From: Pseudoselenomonas ruminantium
GTDB taxonomy: Bacteria; Bacillota; Negativicutes; Selenomonadales; Selenomonadaceae
DNA length: 5,284 nucleotides
NCBI GenBank assembly: GCA_002448495.1
Contig: DJYL01000152.1
Span: forward strand, 1-5,284
Direction: 5' to 3'
Positions 1-5,284 of the stretch are shown here, piece by piece. The stretch's first letter is position 1; each line of letters begins with the position of its first letter. Under the pieces are notes generated by a model that was given only the letters and a program-made list of their open reading frames with translations, ran no database searches and was not told the DNA's origin. Made by a program: the position numbers and the translations under genes.

Positions 1-111
1 AAGGTGCCATTTTTAGGCGATTTGCCCATTTTAGGGGCATTTTTCAAAAGTGTACGGCATAGCCATACGGAGTCGGAGGTCATGATTTTTCTCAAGGCTC
101 ATGTGCTATGA
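1..111 (+). CDS. Secretin (PilQ/GspD family), C-terminal end only
   Basis: This is the 3' end of a gene that begins left of the window: 36 codons in frame 1, ending at TGA 109-111. The peptide contains VPFLGDLPILGAFFKS followed by ESEVMIFLKAHVL. This matches the end of the secretin domain, where a VPxLGDIPxLGxLF stretch is followed by a final strand of the type ELLIFLTPHIV. Secretins form the multimeric outer-membrane channel of type IV pili, type II secretion and related machines, so the host should have an outer membrane. The protein stops directly after the last conserved strand, with no pilotin-binding tail. The fragment cannot tell PilQ from GspD or another secretin. The response regulator starts 30 bases after the stop. 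Family assignment is fairly secure despite the short length, because the motif spacing and the natural stop both fit. Confidence 0.8.
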   Translation, partial: KVPFLGDLPILGAFFKSVRHSHTESEVMIFLKAHVL

Positions 112-120
112 TGTTATAAA
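104..120 (+). promoter_or_regulatory. Possible extended -10 promoter(s) for the response regulator
   Basis: Two overlapping extended -10 matches lie across the end of the secretin gene: TGCTATGAT (104-112) and TGTTATAAA (112-120). Neither has a convincing -35 hexamer 16-18 bases upstream. A start near 119-127 would leave a short leader carrying the ribosome binding site AAAGGAG at 127-133. The response regulator could equally be read through from the secretin gene, since only 30 bases separate them and no terminator lies between. Confidence 0.3.
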
Positions 121-141
121 TTAGACAAAGGAGAAACGGTT

Positions 142-813
142 ATGGCGATAAAAATTTTGATAGCAGACGACCATGCGCTTCTACGACAGGGGATAAAGAG
201 AGTTCTTAACTTTGAAGACGGTTTCGAGGTTATCGGTGAGGCCGAAGATGGACAGGAGGCTGTAGCCCGCACGCTCATGCTGCAGCCGGATGTACTGCTT
301 TTGGATATCAATATGCCGGGGCTTAACGGCTTAGAGGTCGTTAAACAGCTTAAACAGGCAGAGTGTGAAACGCAGATTATCGCGCTGACGATTCACGACA
401 GTGACAACTATGTTCTGGAAATGCTGAAAAACGGGGCGTTGGGGTATCTCTTGAAAGATGTGGAACCGGCGGTACTCATCAAGGCTATTCATGTAGTTAA
501 TGGCGGTGATGCCTTTGTTTATCCGGAACTGGCTGAGCGTCTTTTTGGCAGTGCGACCGTGACGGATGATGTGGAGACAAGAGCGAAGGAAATGCTCGAT
601 GAAAGCCGTGGCGAGCGCCTGACTTCGCGGGAAATGGATGTGCTCGAATGTGTAGCCAAGGGCTTTTCCAATCAGGATATCGCCAAGGCGCTGGGGCTTA
701 GTGAAAAGACCGTCAAGAACCATATGACCCGTGTCCTGCGTAAGCTGAAAGTGGAGGACAGGACGCAGGCCTTGGTCTATGTGCTCAAAAATAAAATCAT
801 ATCTCTGGAATAA
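142..813 (+). CDS. Two-component response regulator, NarL/FixJ (LuxR-type HTH) family
   Basis: A cytoplasmic DNA-binding regulator of 223 residues, the usual length for the DegU/LiaR/NarL group. The receiver domain covers about residues 3-120: acidic pair D9-D10, phosphoacceptor D55 in LLLDINMPG, T83 in ALTIH, and K105 in GYLLKD, so all phosphotransfer residues are intact. A linker (about 135-158) leads to a LuxR-type helix-turn-helix at about 158-215, with the typical LTSREMDVLECVAKGFSNQ start and recognition-helix region LSEKTVKNHMTRVLRKL. The ATG is supported by AAAGGAG at 127-133, eight bases upstream. No histidine kinase is visible: the left neighbour is a secretin, and the right neighbours are tetrapyrrole genes beyond a terminator. 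Its kinase and targets are therefore unknown; closeness to the secretin hints at pilus or secretion control, but this is only inference. The family call is very secure; a specific name such as degU or liaR is not justified. Confidence 0.95.
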   Translation: MAIKILIADDHALLRQGIKRVLNFEDGFEVIGEAEDGQEAVARTLMLQPDVLLLDINMPGLNGLEVVKQLKQAECETQIIALTIHDSDNYVLEMLKNGALGYLLKDVEPAVLIKAIHVVNGGDAFVYPELAERLFGSATVTDDVETRAKEMLDESRGERLTSREMDVLECVAKGFSNQDIAKALGLSEKTVKNHMTRVLRKLKVEDRTQALVYVLKNKIISLE

Positions 814-834
814 ATTTTTATTGTGAAAAACTCC

Positions 835-875
835 AAAAGCAGAAGTCTAAAATTTATGGATTTCTGCTTTTTTTT
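835..875 (+). terminator. Intrinsic terminator after the response regulator
   Basis: The arms AAAAGCAGAAGTC (835-847) and GATTTCTGCTTTT (859-871, preceded by a G at 858) form a 13-base-pair stem with one G-U pair and an 11-base loop. A run of eight T (868-875) follows. It begins 21 bases after the TAA of the response regulator and clearly separates that gene from the tetrapyrrole operon. The stem is AT-rich at its base but long, and the T tract is uninterrupted. The A-rich foot opposite the T tract might give some activity in the other direction, but no convergent gene is present. Confidence 0.88.
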
Positions 876-896
876 CGTGTGTAGATAAGGTATAAT
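868..896 (+). promoter_or_regulatory. Probable sigma-A promoter of the tetrapyrrole operon
   Basis: TATAAT at 891-896 is a perfect -10 hexamer. The position expected for -35 with a 17-base spacer (868-873) falls in the T tract of the preceding terminator and reads TTTTTT, so the -35 match is weak and there is no TG extension. Transcription would start near 903 and give a leader of about 67 bases before the GTG start at 970. This is the only good promoter in the gap between the terminator and the first tetrapyrrole gene. The call rests on the -10 and the position. Confidence 0.6.
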
Positions 897-910
897 AGGA
901 ATAGTAGAAA

Positions 911-931
911 AATATGAATCCGATTCGTAAT
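911..931 (+). promoter_or_regulatory. Imperfect dyad in the operon leader, candidate operator
   Basis: GAATC-C-GATTC (916-926) is a perfect five-base inverted repeat around one central base. Symmetry continues outward to give 8 of 10 matched positions over 911-931. It would lie just downstream of the predicted transcription start, a common place for a repressor site. I do not recognise it as the box of a known regulator, and it does not match the usual Fur, PerR, Rex or CRP/FNR consensus. A short AT-rich dyad like this can also arise by chance. Confidence 0.25.
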
Positions 932-958
932 TGAGAGGTATTCACAAAAAACGAGTGG

Positions 959-966
959 AAGGTGAT
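959..966 (+). promoter_or_regulatory. Ribosome binding site fixing the GTG start at 970
   Basis: AAGGTGAT pairs well with the 3' end of 16S rRNA (full complement AAGGAGGTGAT). In that register it sits at the ideal distance from GTG 970. The in-frame alternatives are TTG 931, which has no purine-rich stretch before it, and GTG 955, whose nearest candidate (GAGAGG) is 16 or more bases away. The site therefore selects 970. Confidence 0.65.
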
Positions 967-969
967 TCG

Positions 970-1632
970 GTGCTTTATCCGCTGAATTTGGAACTGGCGG
1001 GCAGAAGCTGTGTAGTCGTGGGCGGCGGGCAGGTCGCCTGCCGGAAAGTATGGGGGCTGCTGGCTGCCGGAGCTGAAGTGACCGTTATTGCACCTGTGGC
1101 AACGGATGATTTACAAAAAATGGCCGCATCCGGCAGGCTGAAGTGGATGAAGCAGGATTATCAGCAGGGGATGCTGAAGGCGCTGCGCCCTTTGCTGGTG
1201 TTTGTCACAGCGAGCAGTCAGGAGGCTAATGCATCGGCTATTGCCGAGGCTAAAGAATTAGGCGCATTAGTCAATGCCGCAGCAGACCCTGCGCAGACGG
1301 ATTTTTCCGTGCCATCCAAGGTTCAGCGGGGAGATTTCCTGCTGACGGTTTCTACGGGAGGCAGCAGCCCTGCTTTTTCCAAGCTCCTGCGTGAGCGGCT
1401 GGAGCGTGAATACCCGGATAGTTTCGGGCAGTTTTTGGAACGGTTAATGGTATTACGGGATGAAATCAAGGCCATGCCGGGCGGCAGCCGGGAACATGAA
1501 CGGCTGTGGCGGCAGAGTCTTAACCAGGGAATTATTGATTTAGTGAGAGTGGGTCATTTAGACCAGGCGGAGGAAGAAGTAAGAAATGGAATTACTAATG
1601 CTGGGATTAAATCACAAGACAGCACCTGTTGA
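970..1632 (+). CDS. Precorrin-2 dehydrogenase (Met8/SirC/CysG N-terminal type)
   Basis: A soluble 220-residue enzyme expected to oxidise precorrin-2 to sirohydrochlorin with NAD+. Some family members (Met8, CysG) also insert iron to make siroheme; the sequence does not settle whether this one does. The N-terminal Rossmann motif VVVGGGQVACRK is at about residues 15-26. The region NAAADPAQTDFSVPS (102-116) carries D106, aligned by motif with the key aspartate of CysG/Met8. STGGSSPAFSKLLRERLE (128-145) is the conserved dimer/active-site segment. There is no methyltransferase domain; that function sits in the cobA-hemD gene of the same operon. GTG 970 gives the family-typical start MLYPLNLEL; an upstream TTG at 931 would add 13 residues but lacks a ribosome binding site. 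The 3' end overlaps hemA by 47 bases, so the last residues (ITNAGIKSQDSTC) come from the hemA start read in another frame. Confidence 0.92.
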   Translation: MLYPLNLELAGRSCVVVGGGQVACRKVWGLLAAGAEVTVIAPVATDDLQKMAASGRLKWMKQDYQQGMLKALRPLLVFVTASSQEANASAIAEAKELGALVNAAADPAQTDFSVPSKVQRGDFLLTVSTGGSSPAFSKLLRERLEREYPDSFGQFLERLMVLRDEIKAMPGGSREHERLWRQSLNQGIIDLVRVGHLDQAEEEVRNGITNAGIKSQDSTC

Positions 1633-2905
1633 TGTGCGGGAAAGGTTTTCCATCCCCAAGGCGGCGGTGAAAAATGGTCTTGCGAATCTGGGAACCTATG
1701 AGGGCATTTTGGAGGCGGTTGTCCTCTCCACCTGCAACCGCAGTGAAATGTATGCGGTGGTGGATGATGCAGAGCGGGATTTAGCCACATTGAAGCAGTT
1801 TCTGTTTGATTTGACGGGGAACGAAGAAAATATAGATGATTATCTTTACCATTACGCGGATGAAGCCTGTATTGACCATCTGTTCCGGGTGGCATCCAGT
1901 CTTGATTCGTTGGTACTCGGCGAAGGGCAGATTCTTTCTCAGGTCAAGGAAGCCTATGCTATGGGGCGGGAGGCCGGCACCACGAGCACGGTCTTAAATA
2001 CTCTTTTCCATCGGGCGATTGCCACGGGCAAGCGGGTGCGCACGGAAACCCGCATTCAGTTTAATTCGGTTTCGGTCAGCTATGCCGCTGTGGAACTTGC
2101 CCGTGAGGCCTTGGGCGAACTGCATGAAGCCGGTGCATTGATTTTTGGTGCCGGCAAGATGGCCGAACTTACGGCGCAGCATTTAATCTCCCGCGGCGTC
2201 AAGAAAATCTATGTGGCCAACCGTCATATTGAGCGGGCGCAGCTTTTGGCCGATCAGTTTGGCGGTGAGGCGGTTCCCTTTGCTGAAGCCATGAAGCGGG
2301 CGGTGGATGTGGATGTAATCGTGACCTCCACAGGTGCGCCGCATTATGTGATTAAGCCCTGGGAAACCCGCCAGCTCATGAGCAAACGCAAGGGGCGTCC
2401 GCTGTTTTTGATTGATATTGCCGTTCCGCGCGATGTAGACCCCGAAGTGGGCGATATCAAGGGGGTAACGCTCTACAATATCGACGCTTTGGAAGAAGTA
2501 GTGGATGAACATATCGAGGAACGCCGTCAGGAAGCCAAGCAGGCCGAAAAAATCGTGGCGGAAGAAGTGGCCTCCATCGAAGAAAAGTTCCAATATCTTT
2601 CCTTCCGCCCCTTGATGGCGCTTTTATCTGACCGCTGTGAGCGCATTCGTCAGCGGGAAGTCAAGCGTGCCAGTTCCAAGCTGCCGGAGCTTACGGAGGA
2701 AGAATGGCGGCAGGTGGAACATATGAGCCGCATGATTGTGCGCAAAATATTGCGCATGCCCATGATGAAGCTGAATTCTGCCGCTGGTACGGAAAACGAG
2801 CAGTTCTATATTGACGCCATGCGGGCGCTTTTCAAACTTGATACGATAGGAGAGACAGCAACCAGTGAAGAAAGACACAATCGTTATCGGTACGCGCAGC
2901 AGTAA
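1586..2905 (+). CDS. hemA: Glutamyl-tRNA reductase
   Basis: The NADPH-dependent cytoplasmic enzyme that reduces glutamyl-tRNA(Glu) to glutamate-1-semialdehyde, the first committed and usually rate-limiting step of C5-route tetrapyrrole synthesis. It has 439 residues. The N-terminal catalytic domain starts with GLNHKTAPVDVRERF and carries the nucleophile C50 in VVLSTCNRSEMYAV. The substrate region HLFRVASSLDSLVLGEGQIL is at about 98-117. The nucleotide-binding domain has GAGKMAEL (188-195) and IDIAVPRDVDP (276-286). A long helical spine and C-terminal dimerisation domain covers about 300-417, ending in DAMRALFKLD. ATG 1586 gives the canonical start MELLMLGLNH; its site GGAGG (1569-1573) lies inside the upstream gene with a rather long 12-base spacer. 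The last 20 or so residues (TIGETATSEERHNRYRYAQQ) lie beyond the conserved domain and are partly encoded by the 41-base overlap with hemC. The partner hemL is not in the window. Confidence 0.98.
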   Translation: MELLMLGLNHKTAPVDVRERFSIPKAAVKNGLANLGTYEGILEAVVLSTCNRSEMYAVVDDAERDLATLKQFLFDLTGNEENIDDYLYHYADEACIDHLFRVASSLDSLVLGEGQILSQVKEAYAMGREAGTTSTVLNTLFHRAIATGKRVRTETRIQFNSVSVSYAAVELAREALGELHEAGALIFGAGKMAELTAQHLISRGVKKIYVANRHIERAQLLADQFGGEAVPFAEAMKRAVDVDVIVTSTGAPHYVIKPWETRQLMSKRKGRPLFLIDIAVPRDVDPEVGDIKGVTLYNIDALEEVVDEHIEERRQEAKQAEKIVAEEVASIEEKFQYLSFRPLMALLSDRCERIRQREVKRASSKLPELTEEEWRQVEHMSRMIVRKILRMPMMKLNSAAGTENEQFYIDAMRALFKLDTIGETATSEERHNRYRYAQQ

Positions 2906-3806
2906 GCTTGCTCTCTGGCAGGCAGAATATGTAAAAGGCCGTCTGGAACAGGAATATCCCGGCCTGAACGTTGAACTCAAACTCATGACCACCAAGGGGG
3001 ATAAGATTCTCGATGCCCCCTTGGCCAAAATCGGTGGCAAGGGCCTCTTTACCAAAGAACTCGAAATGGATATGCTCTCCGGCGGCATTGACCTGGCGGT
3101 GCACAGCCTCAAGGATATGCCGACAGAGTTGCCCGAAGGCTTGACGCTTGCCGCCATTACGAAACGCTTTGACCCCGGTGATGCCGTGGTCAGCCCCAAA
3201 TTTAAGACATTTGCAGCGTTGCCTTGTGGCGCAAAAGTAGGTACTTCGAGCCTGCGCCGCAAGGCACAGCTTTTGCATGCCCGCCCGGATCTCAATATCT
3301 GCGATTTGCGGGGCAATGTAAATACGCGCCTTAGTAAACTCGAAAGCGAAAACTTTGACGCCATCATTCTCGCCGTAGCCGGACTCAAACGCCTGGGCTT
3401 TGGTGAGCGCATCACAGAAGTCCTGCCCCGCGATATGGTACTGCCCGCCGTAGGGCAGGGGGCACTTGCTATCGAAACCCGCGAGGATGATGCGGATATG
3501 CGCGAAATGCTGGCTTTCCTCAATGATGAAGCTACCGTATATTGCGCTAAGGCAGAACGTGCCTTTTTAGGCCGCGTAGAGGGCGGCTGTCAGGTGCCGG
3601 TAGGGGTTTACGCCGTGCCTGCTGATAACGGTGAAATTCAGGTAGAAGCCGTAATCGCTTCCTTGGACGGTCAGCGCCTCTACCGTGATAAACTCAGTGG
3701 CAGGGCTGCCGAGGCAGAAAAGCTTGGCGTTGAACTGGCTGAAAAGCTCCTCGCCGCAGGAGGCAAAGAAATTCTACAAGAATTAGGCTTATTGCAGAAT
3801 AAATAA
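2865..3806 (+). CDS. hemC: Hydroxymethylbilane synthase (porphobilinogen deaminase)
   Basis: A cytoplasmic enzyme that joins four porphobilinogen units into the linear tetrapyrrole hydroxymethylbilane, the substrate of HemD. At 313 residues it has the normal full length. Key residues fall at the same numbers as in the E. coli enzyme: catalytic D84 in HSLKDMPTE, R131-R132 in SSLRRKAQ, and C242 in EGGCQVPVG, which carries the dipyrromethane cofactor. GTRSSKLALWQA (9-20) and LPAVGQGALAIE (193-204) are further family signatures. The start is GTG 2865, inside the end of hemA (41-base overlap, +1 frame relative to hemA), preceded by AGGAGAG at 2848-2854. It begins MKKDTIVIGTRSS as expected, so this start is well placed. 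The overlap points to co-transcription and probably coupled translation with hemA. The next gene starts 20 bases after the TAA. Nothing looks damaged. Confidence 0.98.
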   Translation: MKKDTIVIGTRSSKLALWQAEYVKGRLEQEYPGLNVELKLMTTKGDKILDAPLAKIGGKGLFTKELEMDMLSGGIDLAVHSLKDMPTELPEGLTLAAITKRFDPGDAVVSPKFKTFAALPCGAKVGTSSLRRKAQLLHARPDLNICDLRGNVNTRLSKLESENFDAIILAVAGLKRLGFGERITEVLPRDMVLPAVGQGALAIETREDDADMREMLAFLNDEATVYCAKAERAFLGRVEGGCQVPVGVYAVPADNGEIQVEAVIASLDGQRLYRDKLSGRAAEAEKLGVELAEKLLAAGGKEILQELGLLQNK

Positions 3807-3826
3807 GACAGAAAAGGGATGACGAT

Positions 3827-5284
3827 ATGGCAGGAATGGTTTATTTAGTAGGTGCTGGCCCCGGAGACTACCGGCTTATCAGCATGAAGGCAGTGGATTG
3901 CCTCAAGATGGCCGATGTGGTGGTCTATGACCGTCTGGCCGATGACCGAATTTTGCGCTGGGCGCCGGAGGATGCCGAATACATCTATGTGGGCAAGGCA
4001 TCGAGCAACCATACCATGAAGCAGGAGGACATCAACCAGCTCTTGGTGGACAAGGCCAAAGAAGGCAAATGCGTCGTGCGCCTGAAAGGCGGCGACCCCT
4101 TTGTTTTCGGACGGGGCGGCGAAGAAGGGCTGCTCCTGCGGAAAAACAACCTGCCCTTTGAAATCGTGCCGGGCATCACTTCGGCGATTTCCGTGCCTGC
4201 CTATGCCGGGATTCCTGTGACCCATCGGGCGGTAGCCACTTCCTTTGCCGTGGTGACGGGGCACGAAGACCCCACCAAGGGGCAGAGCAATATGCGCTGG
4301 GAACATCTGGCTACAGGCGTGGATACGCTTGTGTTCCTGATGGGCGTAGCCAATCTGCCGCATATCACGAGCAAGTTAATCGCAAACGGGCGCAGCGCCG
4401 ATACGCCTGCCGCCGTTATCCGCTGGGGCACCAAACCGGAGCAGCGTACCCTGATTACCACGGTGGGCAAGGCCGCTGAAGACGTGGCGAAAAACGGCAT
4501 CAAGCCGCCGGCTATCTTCATCGTGGGCGAAGTGGTGAACCTGCGGGACAGCCTGCAATGGTTTGATAATCTGGCACAAAGACCGCTGTTTGGCAAGCGG
4601 ATTCTCGTGACGAGGGCACGCAGTCAGGCATCAAAACTCACCGCAAAGCTGGAAAACTTAGGCGCCGAGGTCATCGAGGTTCCGGCGATTGAAATCATTG
4701 ACCCTAAAGATTTATACGCAGCGCTTGACCGGGCTATTGACCATGTACAGGATTACCATTGGCTGATGTTCACCAGCGCCAATGGTGTAAAACATTTCTT
4801 TGCACGCCTCCTGCAGGCAGGCAAAGATGCCCGTGCTCTGGGCTATGCCAAAATTGCCGCTATCGGTTCGGCTACAGCGGCAGAACTCAAAAAGTATGGT
4901 CTGGTGGCTGATGTTATCCCCGGCGAATATCGCGCTGAGGGCATTATCGAAGCCATGAAGGGCAAATTGCCGCCCCATGCGAAAATCCTGTTGCCCAGAG
5001 CTGAGGAAGCCCGGGAAATACTGCCGGAAAAACTTCGGGAGATGGGGGCAGAGGTAGAGGTCGTTCCTGCCTACCGTACCGTTTGTGCCGCTGCCGACAG
5101 CGAAGCACTGGTTTCAGAACTATTGGCAGGCAGCTTTGATATGGTGACCTTCACCAGTTCGTCCACCGTTAAAAATCTCGTCAAGATTATCGGCTCGGCA
5201 GATTTCCTGAGGGACGTAAAGACCGCCTGCATCGGCCCCGTTACGGCTGATACGGCCAAATCCTTAGGCATTGAGCCGGATATT
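3827..5284 (+). CDS. cobA-hemD: Uroporphyrinogen-III C-methyltransferase / uroporphyrinogen-III synthase fusion (CobA-HemD), 3' end cut by the window
   Basis: A bifunctional cytoplasmic enzyme. The HemD half closes hydroxymethylbilane into uroporphyrinogen III; the CobA half uses two S-adenosylmethionine to methylate it to precorrin-2, the branch toward siroheme and cobalamin. The 486 codons present stay open to the last base. The N-terminal methyltransferase (about 1-245) shows VYLVGAGPGDYRLIS (5-19), VRLKGGDPFVFGRGGEE (84-100), VPGITSAISVPAYAGIPVTHR (114-134) with its proline/glycine pattern, VTGHEDP (143-149) and FLMGV (170-174). A short linker (about 246-255) leads to the HemD domain (256 onward): GKRILVTRARSQA, LMFTSANGV (313-321), AIGSATAAEL (345-354), VTFTSSSTV (440-448) and CIGPVTADTAKSLG (468-481). 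Only some 15-25 C-terminal residues should be missing, judged from the position of the last motif. The ATG is preceded by AAAAGGG (3812-3818), eight bases upstream. It is the natural partner of the precorrin-2 dehydrogenase at the operon head. Confidence 0.97.
   Translation, partial: MAGMVYLVGAGPGDYRLISMKAVDCLKMADVVVYDRLADDRILRWAPEDAEYIYVGKASSNHTMKQEDINQLLVDKAKEGKCVVRLKGGDPFVFGRGGEEGLLLRKNNLPFEIVPGITSAISVPAYAGIPVTHRAVATSFAVVTGHEDPTKGQSNMRWEHLATGVDTLVFLMGVANLPHITSKLIANGRSADTPAAVIRWGTKPEQRTLITTVGKAAEDVAKNGIKPPAIFIVGEVVNLRDSLQWFDNLAQRPLFGKRILVTRARSQASKLTAKLENLGAEVIEVPAIEIIDPKDLYAALDRAIDHVQDYHWLMFTSANGVKHFFARLLQAGKDARALGYAKIAAIGSATAAELKKYGLVADVIPGEYRAEGIIEAMKGKLPPHAKILLPRAEEAREILPEKLREMGAEVEVVPAYRTVCAAADSEALVSELLAGSFDMVTFTSSSTVKNLVKIIGSADFLRDVKTACIGPVTADTAKSLGIEPDI

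Noticed and set aside
5..44. Imperfect tandem repeat of about 18 bases with small GC-rich hairpins (TGCCC/GGGCA) followed by five T, resembling a terminator.
   Set aside because: It lies inside the secretin coding end and encodes the repeated-looking peptide PFLGDLPILGAFF. The stems are only three to five pairs, and the reading frame continues through them to TGA 109-111.
52..68. Hairpin GTACGGC-ATA-GCCATAC with one mismatch.
   Set aside because: It is within the secretin coding sequence (VRHSHT), lacks a T tract and has no clear partner signal; probably coincidental.
897..969. Possible cobalamin or other riboswitch in the leader of the tetrapyrrole operon.
   Set aside because: The leader is only about 67 bases, too short for a cobalamin riboswitch (about 200 bases), and no recognisable conserved box is present.
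931..969. TTG 931 as start of the precorrin-2 dehydrogenase (233 residues).
   Set aside because: There is no ribosome binding site before it, and the extra residues MRGIHKKRVEGDS are unlike the family start. GTG 970 has a well-spaced AAGGTGAT and gives the usual N-terminus.
3441..3458. CTGCCC...GGGCAG stem-loop inside hemC.
   Set aside because: It encodes the conserved LPAVGQGAL motif and has no T run, so protein constraint explains it better than a regulatory role.
2624..3523. Long open frame of 299 codons on the minus strand.
   Set aside because: It is antisense to hemA/hemC, is rich in Ser/Arg and low-complexity stretches, shows no family motif, and crosses the hemA-hemC junction. It is a codon-bias shadow of strongly supported genes.

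Overview
The window reads as ordinary chromosome of a low- to mid-GC Firmicute-type anaerobe. Strong AGGAGG-like ribosome binding sites, a fused CobA-HemD protein and the gene order precorrin-2 dehydrogenase - hemA - hemC - cobA/hemD all fit Clostridia or Negativicutes. The secretin upstream implies an outer membrane, which favours the diderm Negativicutes (Selenomonas-like). This placement is an inference from gene content; no rRNA or other marker is present.

Layout, all on the + strand. Positions 1-111 are the last 36 codons of a secretin, the outer-membrane pore of type IV pilus or type II secretion systems. Thirty bases later comes a complete NarL/FixJ-type response regulator (142-813) with no sensor kinase in view. 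A strong intrinsic terminator (835-875) closes that unit. A perfect TATAAT (891-896) immediately follows and probably starts the next operon.

From 970 to the right edge is a compact tetrapyrrole operon: a Met8/SirC-like precorrin-2 dehydrogenase, glutamyl-tRNA reductase (hemA), hydroxymethylbilane synthase (hemC) and a uroporphyrinogen-III methyltransferase/synthase fusion (cobA-hemD) cut by the window end. The first two junctions are gene overlaps of 47 and 41 bases; the third is a 20-base gap. Together the enzymes supply the committed first step (glutamyl-tRNA to glutamate-1-semialdehyde), the formation and closure of the tetrapyrrole ring, and the conversion of uroporphyrinogen III through precorrin-2 to sirohydrochlorin. 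That makes the operon look directed at siroheme and/or cobalamin. The missing steps, hemL and hemB, are expected just downstream.

I see no mobile element, CRISPR array, tRNA, rRNA or riboswitch, and no evidence of an undescribed system. The points most worth a second look are the secretin/response-regulator pairing, the terminator-promoter fusion with a downstream dyad, and the two long gene overlaps that give the upstream proteins unusual C-terminal tails.
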